Of a stretch of DNA of 64,000 nt, positions 27,565 through 36,205 are shown piece after piece (position 1 is the stretch's first letter; each line of letters begins with the position of its first letter). Source of the stretch: an uncultured Corynebacterium sp. Its GTDB lineage: Bacteria > Actinomycetota > Actinomycetes > Mycobacteriales > Mycobacteriaceae. The notes under the pieces are model-generated. The model saw only the letters and a list, made by a program, of their open reading frames with translations. It was not told the origin of the DNA and did no database searches. The translations under genes and the position numbers were made by a program. Location: assembly GCA_943914465.1 (NCBI GenBank), contig CALUCD010000001.1, forward strand, positions 1 to 64,000, in the 5' to 3' direction.

Positions 27565-28798
27565 GGTTCGCCGCCGCCTCCGTAGCCGGGTCGGCAGCGA
27601 AGGCAAGCCGCTGCGCCACGTAGTCGTTGTAGGCGTTCACATTGCGCTTCAGCTCCTCAAGGCTGTCGCCACCGAACTTTTCGGTTACAGCGCGAGCGAG
27701 CACCAACGCGACCATCGCCTCAGCCACTACCCCGCCGGCTGGCACCGCACACACATCAGAGCGCTGGTGAATACCCGTAGCACGCTGCCCCGTCGCCATG
27801 TCCACCGTTTGCAGCGCACGCGGAACAGTTGAAATTGGCTTCATCGCCGCGCGCACTCTCAGCTGCTCACCATTTGTCATGCCGCCTTCAAGACCTCCCG
27901 CGCGATTGGTCAGCCTGCGTAGGCGCCCACCATCGCGCACCATTTCGTCATGGGCGACGGAACCTCGACGGCGCGCTTCGGCGAACCCATCACCAATTTC
28001 GACACCCTTGACCGATTGGATGCCCATTAAGGCCGCGGCCAGTTGGGCATCAAGTCGCTGTTGCCCCGAAACGTGAGAACCTAAGCCAATTGGTAAACCA
28101 TCCACGATCACCTCGACCACACCACCGAGGGTGTCACCATCTTTTTTCGCCGCCTCGATACGTGCGACCATGTCTGCCTCAGCAGCGACGTCATACGCGC
28201 GAACCGGTGACGCATCAATGGCCGCCAAGTCGTCCAGGCTTGGCGGTTCTCCCTCGTACGGGGCTGACTCCCCGATCGAGATGACATGCGAGAACACCTC
28301 AACGCCGAGAGCCTCCCGCAACAGTGAACGGGCTACGGCCGCCGCAGCTACCCGCGCAGCAGTTTCGCGCGCAGAGGAACGTTCGAGCACTGGGCGCGCC
28401 GAGTCGAAGCCATACTTCACCATCCCGGCAAAGTCCGCATGGCCTGGGCGGGGGCGGGTCAGTGAGGCGCCGCGGCCGGAGGCCAGCGCTTTGGCCACCC
28501 CTGCATCATTGATGTCGACCGGCTCTGGCGACATAATCGTCGTCCATTTCGGCCACTCGGTGTTGCCGACCATGATCGCGATCGGGCTACCGATCGTTGC
28601 TCCGTGCACAACCCCTGACAGCACCGTCACTTCATCAGCTTCGAACTTCATGCGAGCCCCGCGCCCATACCCAAGGCGCCGCCGCGCAAGTTGATGGCCA
28701 ATCTCGTCGGCGTTCACCGGCACACCCGCTGGTACCTGTTCAATGAGCGCTACTAGCGCCTGTCCATGGGATTCACCCGAGGTGGTCCATCGCAGCAT
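27557..28798 (-). CDS. aroC: Chorismate synthase
   Basis: Final shikimate step: converts EPSP to chorismate with reduced FMN. 413 residues. Signatures TTSGESHGQALVA, RRRLGYGRGARMKFE, SSARETAARVAA, RAAMKPISTVPRAL and the C-terminal RSDVCAVPAGGVVAEAM. ATG at 28798; there is no Shine-Dalgarno, and GACAAT at 28805-28810 six bases upstream could be a -10 for a leaderless message. The upstream prepilin peptidase gene ends 12 bases before. Confidence 0.96.
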   Translation of the reverse strand: MLRWTTSGESHGQALVALIEQVPAGVPVNADEIGHQLARRRLGYGRGARMKFEADEVTVLSGVVHGATIGSPIAIMVGNTEWPKWTTIMSPEPVDINDAGVAKALASGRGASLTRPRPGHADFAGMVKYGFDSARPVLERSSARETAARVAAAAVARSLLREALGVEVFSHVISIGESAPYEGEPPSLDDLAAIDASPVRAYDVAAEADMVARIEAAKKDGDTLGGVVEVIVDGLPIGLGSHVSGQQRLDAQLAAALMGIQSVKGVEIGDGFAEARRRGSVAHDEMVRDGGRLRRLTNRAGGLEGGMTNGEQLRVRAAMKPISTVPRALQTVDMATGQRATGIHQRSDVCAVPAGGVVAEAMVALVLARAVTEKFGGDSLEELKRNVNAYNDYVAQRLAFAADPATEAAANRG

Positions 28799-28810
28799 GA
28801 CGCCATTGTC

Positions 28811-29242
28811 TCACATGGGTCCTAGCACAGCCGCTCCCACCACAACGCTCCACGCTGCGAAAAGCATCGCGGGGCCATGTGCAAGCGCGCGCCGGCGCGT
28901 GACGAGGCCTGTGGCCACGGTAATGAGGCCAGCAAGCGCTATCGCTGCGAGCACACCTAGCAGCTCAGCCGGCCGTGAACAGTACGCCACCGCAACGCCG
29001 AGCGGCACAGCGAGCTTGACGTCACCGCCTCCTATCCCGCCGCCGACCAGTGCATATCCCAGCGGCCAGACAAGCCCCCACAGAGCATGAGGCTCCATTA
29101 CGCAAAACCCGAGCGCGCACACTGCTGCCGGCAGCGTCAGCATGTCGGGAAGACGCTGCTCGCGGACGTCGAAAAGCAGCAAAGCCCCACTCCATAAAAC
29201 AGCAAGCGAAGACGCAACCAACACTGGCATGCCGATGCTCAT
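28811..29242 (-). CDS. Small A24 prepilin peptidase
   Basis: Integral membrane aspartic protease of the prepilin/TadV type, 143 residues. It lacks the N-terminal methyltransferase domain of full PilD enzymes. Several hydrophobic segments span nearly the whole length; the catalytic aspartates are seen in LLLFDVREQRLPD and in the GGGDVKL motif. It would process prepilins, for example of a Tad-type pilus, but none is in the window. Position between aroE and aroC is conserved in corynebacteria. Confidence 0.85.
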   Translation of the reverse strand: MSIGMPVLVASSLAVLWSGALLLFDVREQRLPDMLTLPAAVCALGFCVMEPHALWGLVWPLGYALVGGGIGGGDVKLAVPLGVAVAYCSRPAELLGVLAAIALAGLITVATGLVTRRRALAHGPAMLFAAWSVVVGAAVLGPM

Positions 29243-29259
29243 CCCAACACTGCCCAGAG

Positions 29260-30111
29260 TTACTGCTGAACGCGCGCCTCAAGAGCTGCGCGCATCGCCT
29301 CCCGCGGCGCCGCAACCCCCGTGAACTGCTCAAACTGAGAGTACGACTGGCCAGCTAACACTGCTAGCCCACCAACGGTCGGGTGCCCGTGCGAAGCAGC
29401 ATGCACCGCAAGAGGCGTCGGCCACGGATCGTAAATCACGTCCAACACGGGAGCGTGAGCCAGCTCCGGAACATACGCGGCGATAGCCTGCGACGGGACC
29501 GTAGAAACCACGACATCAGCTGACATAGTCACCGCCGCAAGATCGGTATCGAAATCGGTAAAGCGCAGCTCAATCCCCTCGGCGAGCGCAGCGATCTCCG
29601 CCCGACGGTCGGTGCGGTTGAGCACATGGACGCGATGGGCACCACAATGCTTTAAAGCCCACAATGCGGGGCGCGCGGTACCACCTGCCCCGATCAGCAC
29701 CGCATTCTCAATAGGCGCGTCGCGCATCAGCTCAGCCAAGGCGGCGAGGATCCCCTCACAGTCCGTATTATCCGCACGCCAACCATCACCAGTGCGCACA
29801 AGTGTGTTCGCCGAACCGATAAACCGTGCTCGCTCGCTTGCCTCATCCGCGAAATGCAACGCGGCGAACTTCGCTGGCATTGTCACGGAGAAACCGCGGT
29901 ACTCCACACCAGCTTCCCCGACTATGCGCGCGAGCTCAGACTCGGTGGACTCGATTCGGCCATAGCTCCACCCCGCCAAACCAGCGGCCGCGTATCCAGC
30001 GTTGTGCAAGACGGGTGACAGCGAGTGCGCAATCGGCGAGCCAAGCACAGCAGCGCGTCGAGGCAGTGCTGCTGTGGTGGCATCATGTTCAGCTGGCACC
30101 GCCACACTCAT
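29260..30111 (-). CDS. aroE: Shikimate dehydrogenase
   Basis: Reduces 3-dehydroshikimate with NADPH. 283 residues from ATG 30111. Substrate site SLSPVLHNAG, catalytic Lys in TMPAKFAAL, NTDCEGIL, the nucleotide loop IGAGGTARPALWAL, and GQSYSQFEQF. A GTG just upstream and another three codons in are alternative starts; all overlap or touch the mltG stop. It completes the shikimate genes here except aroA and the DAHP synthase. Confidence 0.94.
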   Translation of the reverse strand: MSVAVPAEHDATTAALPRRAAVLGSPIAHSLSPVLHNAGYAAAGLAGWSYGRIESTESELARIVGEAGVEYRGFSVTMPAKFAALHFADEASERARFIGSANTLVRTGDGWRADNTDCEGILAALAELMRDAPIENAVLIGAGGTARPALWALKHCGAHRVHVLNRTDRRAEIAALAEGIELRFTDFDTDLAAVTMSADVVVSTVPSQAIAAYVPELAHAPVLDVIYDPWPTPLAVHAASHGHPTVGGLAVLAGQSYSQFEQFTGVAAPREAMRAALEARVQQ

Positions 30112-31262
30112 CACCTTTGTGAATCAAGGACGCCGGAATCCACTGCGCGCTGGGTGTCTTCAAGATGCTCCTCGAACGTGTTATTGAACACTGTGGTCCC
30201 ATCCTGATCGATGGTGACAAAGAAGAGCCACTCGCCTTCCGCCGGATTCTCCATCGCCTCAATCGCTTCTATCGACGGCGACGCGATCGGCGTCTCAGGT
30301 AGCCCATCCTTGGCGTATGTGTTCCACGGCGTCTCACGTTCGCGGTCTTCATCCGTGGTCGCCACCTCAACCGAAGGCAAACCGTAGTTCACCGTCGAGT
30401 CGAACTCCAGCCGCATCGGCGCAGCGAGGCGGTTCAAGATGACACGCGCCACCTTGTCAAATTCTCCGGCTGGCGCCTCACGCTCCACCAGCGAGGCAGC
30501 GATGAGCAAATCGTACGGGCTCAACCCGATAGCTTGAGCGCGGTTGACAATGTCAGTGGAATCGTACTGCTTCGTGGACCGCGTCACCAGGTCAGTCAGG
30601 ATCTCCTCCGCGCTCGCGCCCGGGTCGATGATGTACTCTCCAGGCGCGATGAGGCCCTCAAGCCGCTTCGCGTCACCCGCGCGGGCATTGACAATGTCCA
30701 CCGCCCACTCCGGTACCCCGAGCGAGGCGGCATCGGCTTCGGCAGCAACGGCATTGAGCCGCTCCACGTCGACACAGCCATCTGTGTTGTTCCCACCACA
30801 CGTCACTTCCTGGATCATGCTGAAGATGCCAAGACGGGTCTGGCCTCCCAACACGTTAATATCCATCAGCGTTGCACCGCCGTACACCTGTAGCGGGGTA
30901 ATGCGGTTCGCATCATTCAGCAACGCTTCAACCGCTGCTTTTGCGCTCATCTCCCCCTCCAAGCGGTAGAAACCCGGGTGGACGTCATCTGCATTCGGGT
31001 TATCCGCCGCAGCGGCTTGAAACGCGCCACTCGAAGCAACGATGCGGCGTTCCTCCAGCGTGGGGCCAAGCGCAGTAAGTGTAGTTCCCTCTGGGATTTC
31101 AACGATCTCTTCGTGCCCGTTGCCCGCCCCCTCAAAATCTGCGGGCGCGGCGGTATTACGGGCAACAGCGATCCAGGCGACGAGACCGATGATCAGCAAA
31201 ATCGAGGCAACGATCACCGCCGTGCTCTGCGTCCGCTTCCGGGCGCTCCGTCGGGTGGTCAC
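30111..31262 (-). CDS. mltG: Endolytic murein transglycosylase (YceG family)
   Basis: Membrane-anchored enzyme that cleaves nascent peptidoglycan strands. 383 residues: short cytoplasmic basic N-terminus, one transmembrane helix at about residues 15-33, LysM-like region (IPEGTTLTALGPTLEE), and the catalytic domain with the conserved Glu in AASLVEREAP and the downstream DSTVNYGL and TPWNTYAKDGLP. The GTG at 31262 overlaps the ruvX stop by four bases (GTGA), and its own stop touches aroE. Confidence 0.93.
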   Translation of the reverse strand: MTTRRSARKRTQSTAVIVASILLIIGLVAWIAVARNTAAPADFEGAGNGHEEIVEIPEGTTLTALGPTLEERRIVASSGAFQAAAADNPNADDVHPGFYRLEGEMSAKAAVEALLNDANRITPLQVYGGATLMDINVLGGQTRLGIFSMIQEVTCGGNNTDGCVDVERLNAVAAEADAASLGVPEWAVDIVNARAGDAKRLEGLIAPGEYIIDPGASAEEILTDLVTRSTKQYDSTDIVNRAQAIGLSPYDLLIAASLVEREAPAGEFDKVARVILNRLAAPMRLEFDSTVNYGLPSVEVATTDEDRERETPWNTYAKDGLPETPIASPSIEAIEAMENPAEGEWLFFVTIDQDGTTVFNNTFEEHLEDTQRAVDSGVLDSQR

Positions 31263-31753
31263 GATTCAGTCTCCTTGAGGTAGTTATTTCGTCCATCAAG
31301 CCAGGATTGCAAGATCTCTACTGCGGCAGCTTGGTCAACAAACTTGCGGCCCCGTTTCTCGCTCACCCCAGCGGCGCGCAGCGCCCCCATCGCGACAACC
31401 GTGGTGAGCCGCTCATCTGCCATTCGCACCGGAACGCTCCCGCGGCTCCTCAACCGCGACGCGATCTCGGTGGCATGCTTGACGCTGGCAGAGCCGTTGC
31501 CTTTGAGATCCCGAGGCAGGCCGACTACGACTTCAACCGCGTCGTAGTCGGCAATCAAACCGAGCAACCTGTCAATGTCTTCACCGTCATCTCCCTCGAA
31601 GCCGGTGACTCGATCGACGGTTTCAACGGGCGTTGCCAGGCGGGCGTCACGGTCCGACACGGCGACGCCGATTCGGACCGTACCCACATCGATACCGATC
31701 CGCCGCCCGGGGCCGGGATCATCTGCCCCAGGCATATCTGGCTGTATAGTCAT
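31259..31753 (-). CDS. ruvX: Holliday junction resolvase-like RuvX/YqgF
   Basis: RNase H-fold nuclease, linked to Holliday junction resolution and to 16S rRNA 5'-end processing in other bacteria. 164 residues. First acidic site RRIGIDVGTVRIGVAVSD, then VVGLPRDLKGNGSASV, DERLTT and the final Asp near VDQAAAVEILQ. GAGGGC precedes the ATG at 31753. Upstream is a 242-base gap, so the promoter for ruvX-mltG-aroE should lie there. Confidence 0.93.
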   Translation of the reverse strand: MTIQPDMPGADDPGPGRRIGIDVGTVRIGVAVSDRDARLATPVETVDRVTGFEGDDGEDIDRLLGLIADYDAVEVVVGLPRDLKGNGSASVKHATEIASRLRSRGSVPVRMADERLTTVVAMGALRAAGVSEKRGRKFVDQAAAVEILQSWLDGRNNYLKETES

Positions 31754-31995
31754 GCCCTCATCTTCCCACCCGCACCGCGACCCGCAGTGCTTATCCGTTT
31801 TCGAGCGCAGTGCCTTCCATCGTCAGCCACGAAGCAACGCTAGCGTGGTACTGCGATCAACATCGGTCACCGGCGATCACCGTCTCAGCGAACTTTACCA
31901 ACTTGCAGCGTTTATTCAGGCAACTCGGTCAGCGCGCCCCTTTCCAACTTTTCGATGCGTCGATCTGATAGTCCAAATCTCTACTAAAAAGTTAC
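31754..31995 (-). other. Noncoding gap between alaS and ruvX
   Basis: 242 bases without a convincing gene on either strand. No terminator hairpin with a T-run and no strong promoter could be picked out, although it must hold the ruvX promoter if alaS transcripts end here. The part beside alaS is rich in A and T. Confidence 0.5.
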
Positions 31996-34674
31996 CTAAA
32001 CGTTACCCGAACCGCTCAATGTTTGCCGAATATGTTCGAGACCGGCGCCGATACCTGCAGCATCCGCACCGGAACCCTGGGCAAGTTCGGGCTTGCCACC
32101 ACCTTTTCCGTCCACGTACTGACCGAAAGCCTTCACCAATTCGCCCGCCTTCACGCCAGCGCGCACAGCAGGTTCTGCGACCGCTATCGCGTATGCAGCG
32201 GCGGTACCGGTAGCAGATGCCAAAGCGATAACTGCAAGCTGGCCAGCTAACTTACCGCGGATGTCGTTGGCCATCGTGCGCAAATCACCCGTGCTGATAC
32301 CGTCCGGGAGATGCTCCGCCACAAGCATGTACTCGCTAACACGCTCAGCACGGGCAGCAATATCAGCAGTCTGGTGGAGCAGCTGCTGTCGGTGCAGGTT
32401 CTCTATCTCCTTCTCGGCCGCACGCAAACGTTCCGTGAGCTGTGCGATGCGCTCCGGCAGTTGCTCGGACGGGGTCTTTAACTCCGCTGCTAACCCGGAG
32501 GCCAGCGCGGCCTCCTTAGTGAAGTATCGAAACGATTCCAATCCGGAATACGCTTCAATACGACGCGCACCGGAACCAACTGAGGACTCACCGAGTACGG
32601 CTACGGGTCCAATTTGCGAGGAGTGCTCAACATGGGTGCCACCACATAACTCGATAGAAAACGGCCCTCCAATTTCCACTACACGCACCCGGTCACCATA
32701 GTTCTCACCGAACAGCGCCATCGCGCCCATGGCTTTCGCCTCATCCAATGACGTCTCCAACGTGTTTACCGCAAAGTCAGCGTCCACAGCCTGGTTGGTG
32801 ATTGTGGCAATCTCCTCCAGCTGCGCTTCGCTGAGCTGATCGGTGTAGTTGAAGTCGAAGCGGAGGTAACCAGGTTTGTTCAACGAGCCTGCTTGCACCG
32901 CAGTCGGCCCAAGGACTTGTCGCAGTGCGGCGTGGATGAGATGCGTCGCGGTGTGGGCTTGACGGGCGCCATGGCGCCATTCAGGGTCTACCTCAGCGGT
33001 CAGCGTTGCGCCTAGGTCGAGACCACCGTTTTGCACGGTAGCTTTGTGCACCCAGAGCTTCTTGCCAATGCGTTGAACGTCAGTCACATTCAGCACCGTC
33101 TCCCCCATGACGAATCGGCCCCGATCAGCCATCTGGCCACCCGCTTCGGCGTACATAGGGGTGACGTCCAAAATCACTTCGACCTCGTCACCTTGAGCGA
33201 CCTCGGTGACTTTCTCCCCGCCGCGGACCAAGCCGATAACGCGTGCGTCATGTGTGAGCTGGTCGTATCCCACGAACTCAGTCGGGGCGTTATCCACCCA
33301 CTCCCGGTAGAGGGATTCATCCCGGTTGCCGTGCTTCTTTGCCTGGTTATCAGCTTTTGCGCGATCACGTTGTTCCTGCATCGCTGCGTTGAACGCGTCC
33401 ATATCCACATCGAGGCCGGCCTCACGCGCCATCTCCACAGTGAGGTCGATGGGAAAACCGTACGTATCGTGCAGCTCAAAGGCCTGCGCCCCGGTGAGCA
33501 GCGTCGCTCCGGAGGTTCTCAGCGCCTCGACTGTCTCGTCGAAGCGGTGTGTTCCAGATTCGAGCGTCTTTGAAAATGCACGTTCCTCAGCGACCGTTAC
33601 GCGCAGAATCCGGTCCCGGCTTTCGGTGATTTCCGGAAAAGACGGCGACATCGTATCCATGATTGTGTTCATAAGTGGCTCTATCACCGGCCCATTCGCA
33701 CCGAGCAAACGGGCCGAGCGGATAATCCGGCGCAGCAGGCGCCGCAAGATGTAGCCACGCCCTTCATTTGACGGGGTGACACCATCAAGGACGATCATCA
33801 TCGCGGTACGCGAATGGTCGGCGATCACACGAAAACGCACGTCATCAGTGGGATTCCCATTGTCATACTGCGTCCCGGTAAGCCGGCTGGCTACGTCGAT
33901 CACGGGGCGCAACAGGTCTGTTTCATACACGTTGTCGACACCCTGGAGAATGCACGCAAGCCGCTCGACGCCCATACCGGTATCAATGTTTTTATTCGGC
34001 AACTCGCCGAGGATCTCGAAATTGCCTTTTTTATCGCCCGCGCCCCGGATTGATTCCATGAACACGAGGTTCCAAATCTCCATGTAGCGGTTGTCATCCG
34101 CAACCGGCCCACCCTCCGCACCGTAGGCCGGACCGCGGTCGTAGTAAATCTCTGAGCACGGCCCACACGGGCCCGGAACACCCATAGACCAGAAGTTGTC
34201 TTCCATGCCCATGCGCTGGATGCGGGTTGCGGGCACCCCAACGACGTCCTCCCAGATCGTGGCAGCCTCGTCATCATCCTCGTACACCGTGACCCACAGT
34301 CGCTCGGGGTCAAGTCCGTATCCACCGTCGTCTACTGCGCCGGTGAGCAAAGCCCACGCGTGCTTAATTGCACCTTCCTTGAAGTACTGCCCGAATGAGA
34401 AGTTGCCCGCCATCTGAAAGAACGTGTTGTGGCGGGTGGTCACGCCCACTTCTTCAATATCGAGCGTGCGTACGCATTTTTGGATTGATGTTGCTAACCC
34501 ACCTGCAAACGGCGGGTTCTGCTGACCGAGGAAATACGGTTTGAAAGGGACCATCCCTGCATTGACGAACAGCAGCGTCGGGTCGTCTAACACAAGCGGC
34601 GCGCTCGGCACCGGGATATGGCCGGTAGCTACAAAATGGTTGGTGAACCGCTCCCGAATTTCGTGAGTCTGCAC
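31996..34674 (-). CDS. alaS: Alanyl-tRNA synthetase
   Basis: Charges tRNA-Ala and edits mischarged Ser or Gly. 892 residues: class II catalytic core with VPSAPLVLDDPTLLFVNAG, editing domain with HTATHLIHAAL and the CGGTHVEHSS zinc motif, and C-Ala domain at the end. GTG start at 34674 with AAAGGACGAG upstream. It follows rarA after a 143-base gap and lies just upstream of ruvX, as in other corynebacteria. Confidence 0.97.
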   Translation of the reverse strand: MQTHEIRERFTNHFVATGHIPVPSAPLVLDDPTLLFVNAGMVPFKPYFLGQQNPPFAGGLATSIQKCVRTLDIEEVGVTTRHNTFFQMAGNFSFGQYFKEGAIKHAWALLTGAVDDGGYGLDPERLWVTVYEDDDEAATIWEDVVGVPATRIQRMGMEDNFWSMGVPGPCGPCSEIYYDRGPAYGAEGGPVADDNRYMEIWNLVFMESIRGAGDKKGNFEILGELPNKNIDTGMGVERLACILQGVDNVYETDLLRPVIDVASRLTGTQYDNGNPTDDVRFRVIADHSRTAMMIVLDGVTPSNEGRGYILRRLLRRIIRSARLLGANGPVIEPLMNTIMDTMSPSFPEITESRDRILRVTVAEERAFSKTLESGTHRFDETVEALRTSGATLLTGAQAFELHDTYGFPIDLTVEMAREAGLDVDMDAFNAAMQEQRDRAKADNQAKKHGNRDESLYREWVDNAPTEFVGYDQLTHDARVIGLVRGGEKVTEVAQGDEVEVILDVTPMYAEAGGQMADRGRFVMGETVLNVTDVQRIGKKLWVHKATVQNGGLDLGATLTAEVDPEWRHGARQAHTATHLIHAALRQVLGPTAVQAGSLNKPGYLRFDFNYTDQLSEAQLEEIATITNQAVDADFAVNTLETSLDEAKAMGAMALFGENYGDRVRVVEIGGPFSIELCGGTHVEHSSQIGPVAVLGESSVGSGARRIEAYSGLESFRYFTKEAALASGLAAELKTPSEQLPERIAQLTERLRAAEKEIENLHRQQLLHQTADIAARAERVSEYMLVAEHLPDGISTGDLRTMANDIRGKLAGQLAVIALASATGTAAAYAIAVAEPAVRAGVKAGELVKAFGQYVDGKGGGKPELAQGSGADAAGIGAGLEHIRQTLSGSGNV

Positions 34675-34817
34675 GGGGGTACTCGTCCTTTCGATGGTGC
34701 GACCTCAAAAGCGCCACGTGGGCGTTATAAATCCTCGCACCACTCTACCCCCTGCAAGGCGGGGCGATTCGCACGACCAGCACTGCAAACCCGGCGTGTT
34801 ACCCGGCTGCCCTTGGG

Positions 34818-36194
34818 CTATTTTCCCCGGACAATTTGCCGTAATTTTCCCACATAGTCTCGAACCCGCTTTTCAGCTCCGTGGTCGGTGGGTTCGTAGT
34901 ACACGCGCTCTTCCATCCCCTCTGGGATGTATTGCTGCGCTACCACCCCACGTGGATCATCGTGTGGGTAGAGGTAGCCAACGGCGTTTCCCAGCGCCTT
35001 CGCACCCTCATAGTGGCCATCGCGGAGATGCGCAGGCACTGGTCCGACGTGGCCCGCGCGAATGTCTTCTTGGGCTCTGGCGATTGCCTGACACACCGAC
35101 GGCGACTTGGGCGCTGTGGCGAGGTGGATGGTTGCCTGCGCGAGTGCGAGGCGGCCCTCAGGCATGCCAATGAACTGTACGGCTTGTGCGGCCGCAGTGG
35201 CCGTTTGCAACGCGGTCGGATCGGCCATCCCGATATCTTCCGAGGCGTGGATGACAAGCCTACGGGCTATAAACCGGGGGTCTTCGCCCGCTTCAATCAT
35301 CCGCGCAAGGTAGTGCAGCGCTGCATCCACGTCGGAGCCGCGGATTGACTTGATAAAGGCACTCACCACGTCATAGTGCTGATCACCATCGCGGTCATAA
35401 CGCACCACGGCGCGGTTGACGTTCTCGCGCACGGTTTCCAAGGTGATCACCCCGCCATCGGCGGTCGCCTCTGCGGCCGCCTCAAGATAGGTCAGTGCTC
35501 TGCGCGCGTCACCCGCGGCGAGAAGCACGAGCTGGTCCACTGCGTCGTTCTCAATCGAGACGGCCCCGCCCAGCCCACGCTGGTCACCAACTGCGCGCAC
35601 GAGCACCGCCCGCAGGTCTTGATCGCTGAGTGGCTCCAGTTTGAGCAGCAGAGAACGCGATAAGAGCGGAGCTACCACCGAGAAACTGGGGTTCTCCGTG
35701 GTCGCGGCGACAAGCAAAACAGTCCGATTTTCTACTGCTGATAGCAGCGCATCCTGTTGGGTTTTCGAAAAACGGTGCACCTCGTCGATAAACAACACGG
35801 TCTTCGCACCCTGCACCAGATCGCGCCGGGCTTGATCAATCACCTGCCGAACCTCTTTTACACCGGAGTTCAGTGCGGAAAGCCCCACGAAGTTTTGCCC
35901 CATGGTCTGGGCTATGAGTGACGCGATAGTAGTCTTCCCAGTTCCAGGGGGCCCGTAGAGAATCACCGACGCCGCCCCAGCGCCCTCGATAAGGCGCCGT
36001 AACGGCTTGCCTTCTCCAAGCAGATGTGTCTGACCGGCTATCTCACCAAGACTGCGTGGGCGCATGCGCGCGGCCAGTGGTGCGGTTGCAGCTGTGTCGA
36101 AGAAGCTCGAACCCCGTGCACCAACCCCGTTACCGCTGGTGACTGGCTCAGCTTGCCCCCACTCGCCCCCGCCAAACAACCCGGATTGTGTCAT
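34818..36194 (-). CDS. rarA: Replication-associated recombination protein RarA
   Basis: AAA+ ATPase of the MgsA/Wrnip1 family acting at stalled replication forks. 458 residues: clamp-loader-like Walker A LYGPPGTGKTTIA near residue 80, Walker B LFIDEVHRF, sensor ATTENPSFSV, and the C-terminal tetramerisation region (MPEGRLALAQATIHLATAPKS). An 11-base gap separates it from the upstream phosphotransferase gene. Confidence 0.94.
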   Translation of the reverse strand: MTQSGLFGGGEWGQAEPVTSGNGVGARGSSFFDTAATAPLAARMRPRSLGEIAGQTHLLGEGKPLRRLIEGAGAASVILYGPPGTGKTTIASLIAQTMGQNFVGLSALNSGVKEVRQVIDQARRDLVQGAKTVLFIDEVHRFSKTQQDALLSAVENRTVLLVAATTENPSFSVVAPLLSRSLLLKLEPLSDQDLRAVLVRAVGDQRGLGGAVSIENDAVDQLVLLAAGDARRALTYLEAAAEATADGGVITLETVRENVNRAVVRYDRDGDQHYDVVSAFIKSIRGSDVDAALHYLARMIEAGEDPRFIARRLVIHASEDIGMADPTALQTATAAAQAVQFIGMPEGRLALAQATIHLATAPKSPSVCQAIARAQEDIRAGHVGPVPAHLRDGHYEGAKALGNAVGYLYPHDDPRGVVAQQYIPEGMEERVYYEPTDHGAEKRVRDYVGKLRQIVRGK

Positions 36195-36205
36195 CGTTCA
36201 CCGAC

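Noticed and set aside
34675..34817. T-box leader for alaS.
   Set aside because: No T-box sequence or terminator hairpin could be found in the gap; actinobacterial T-boxes are mainly at ileS.
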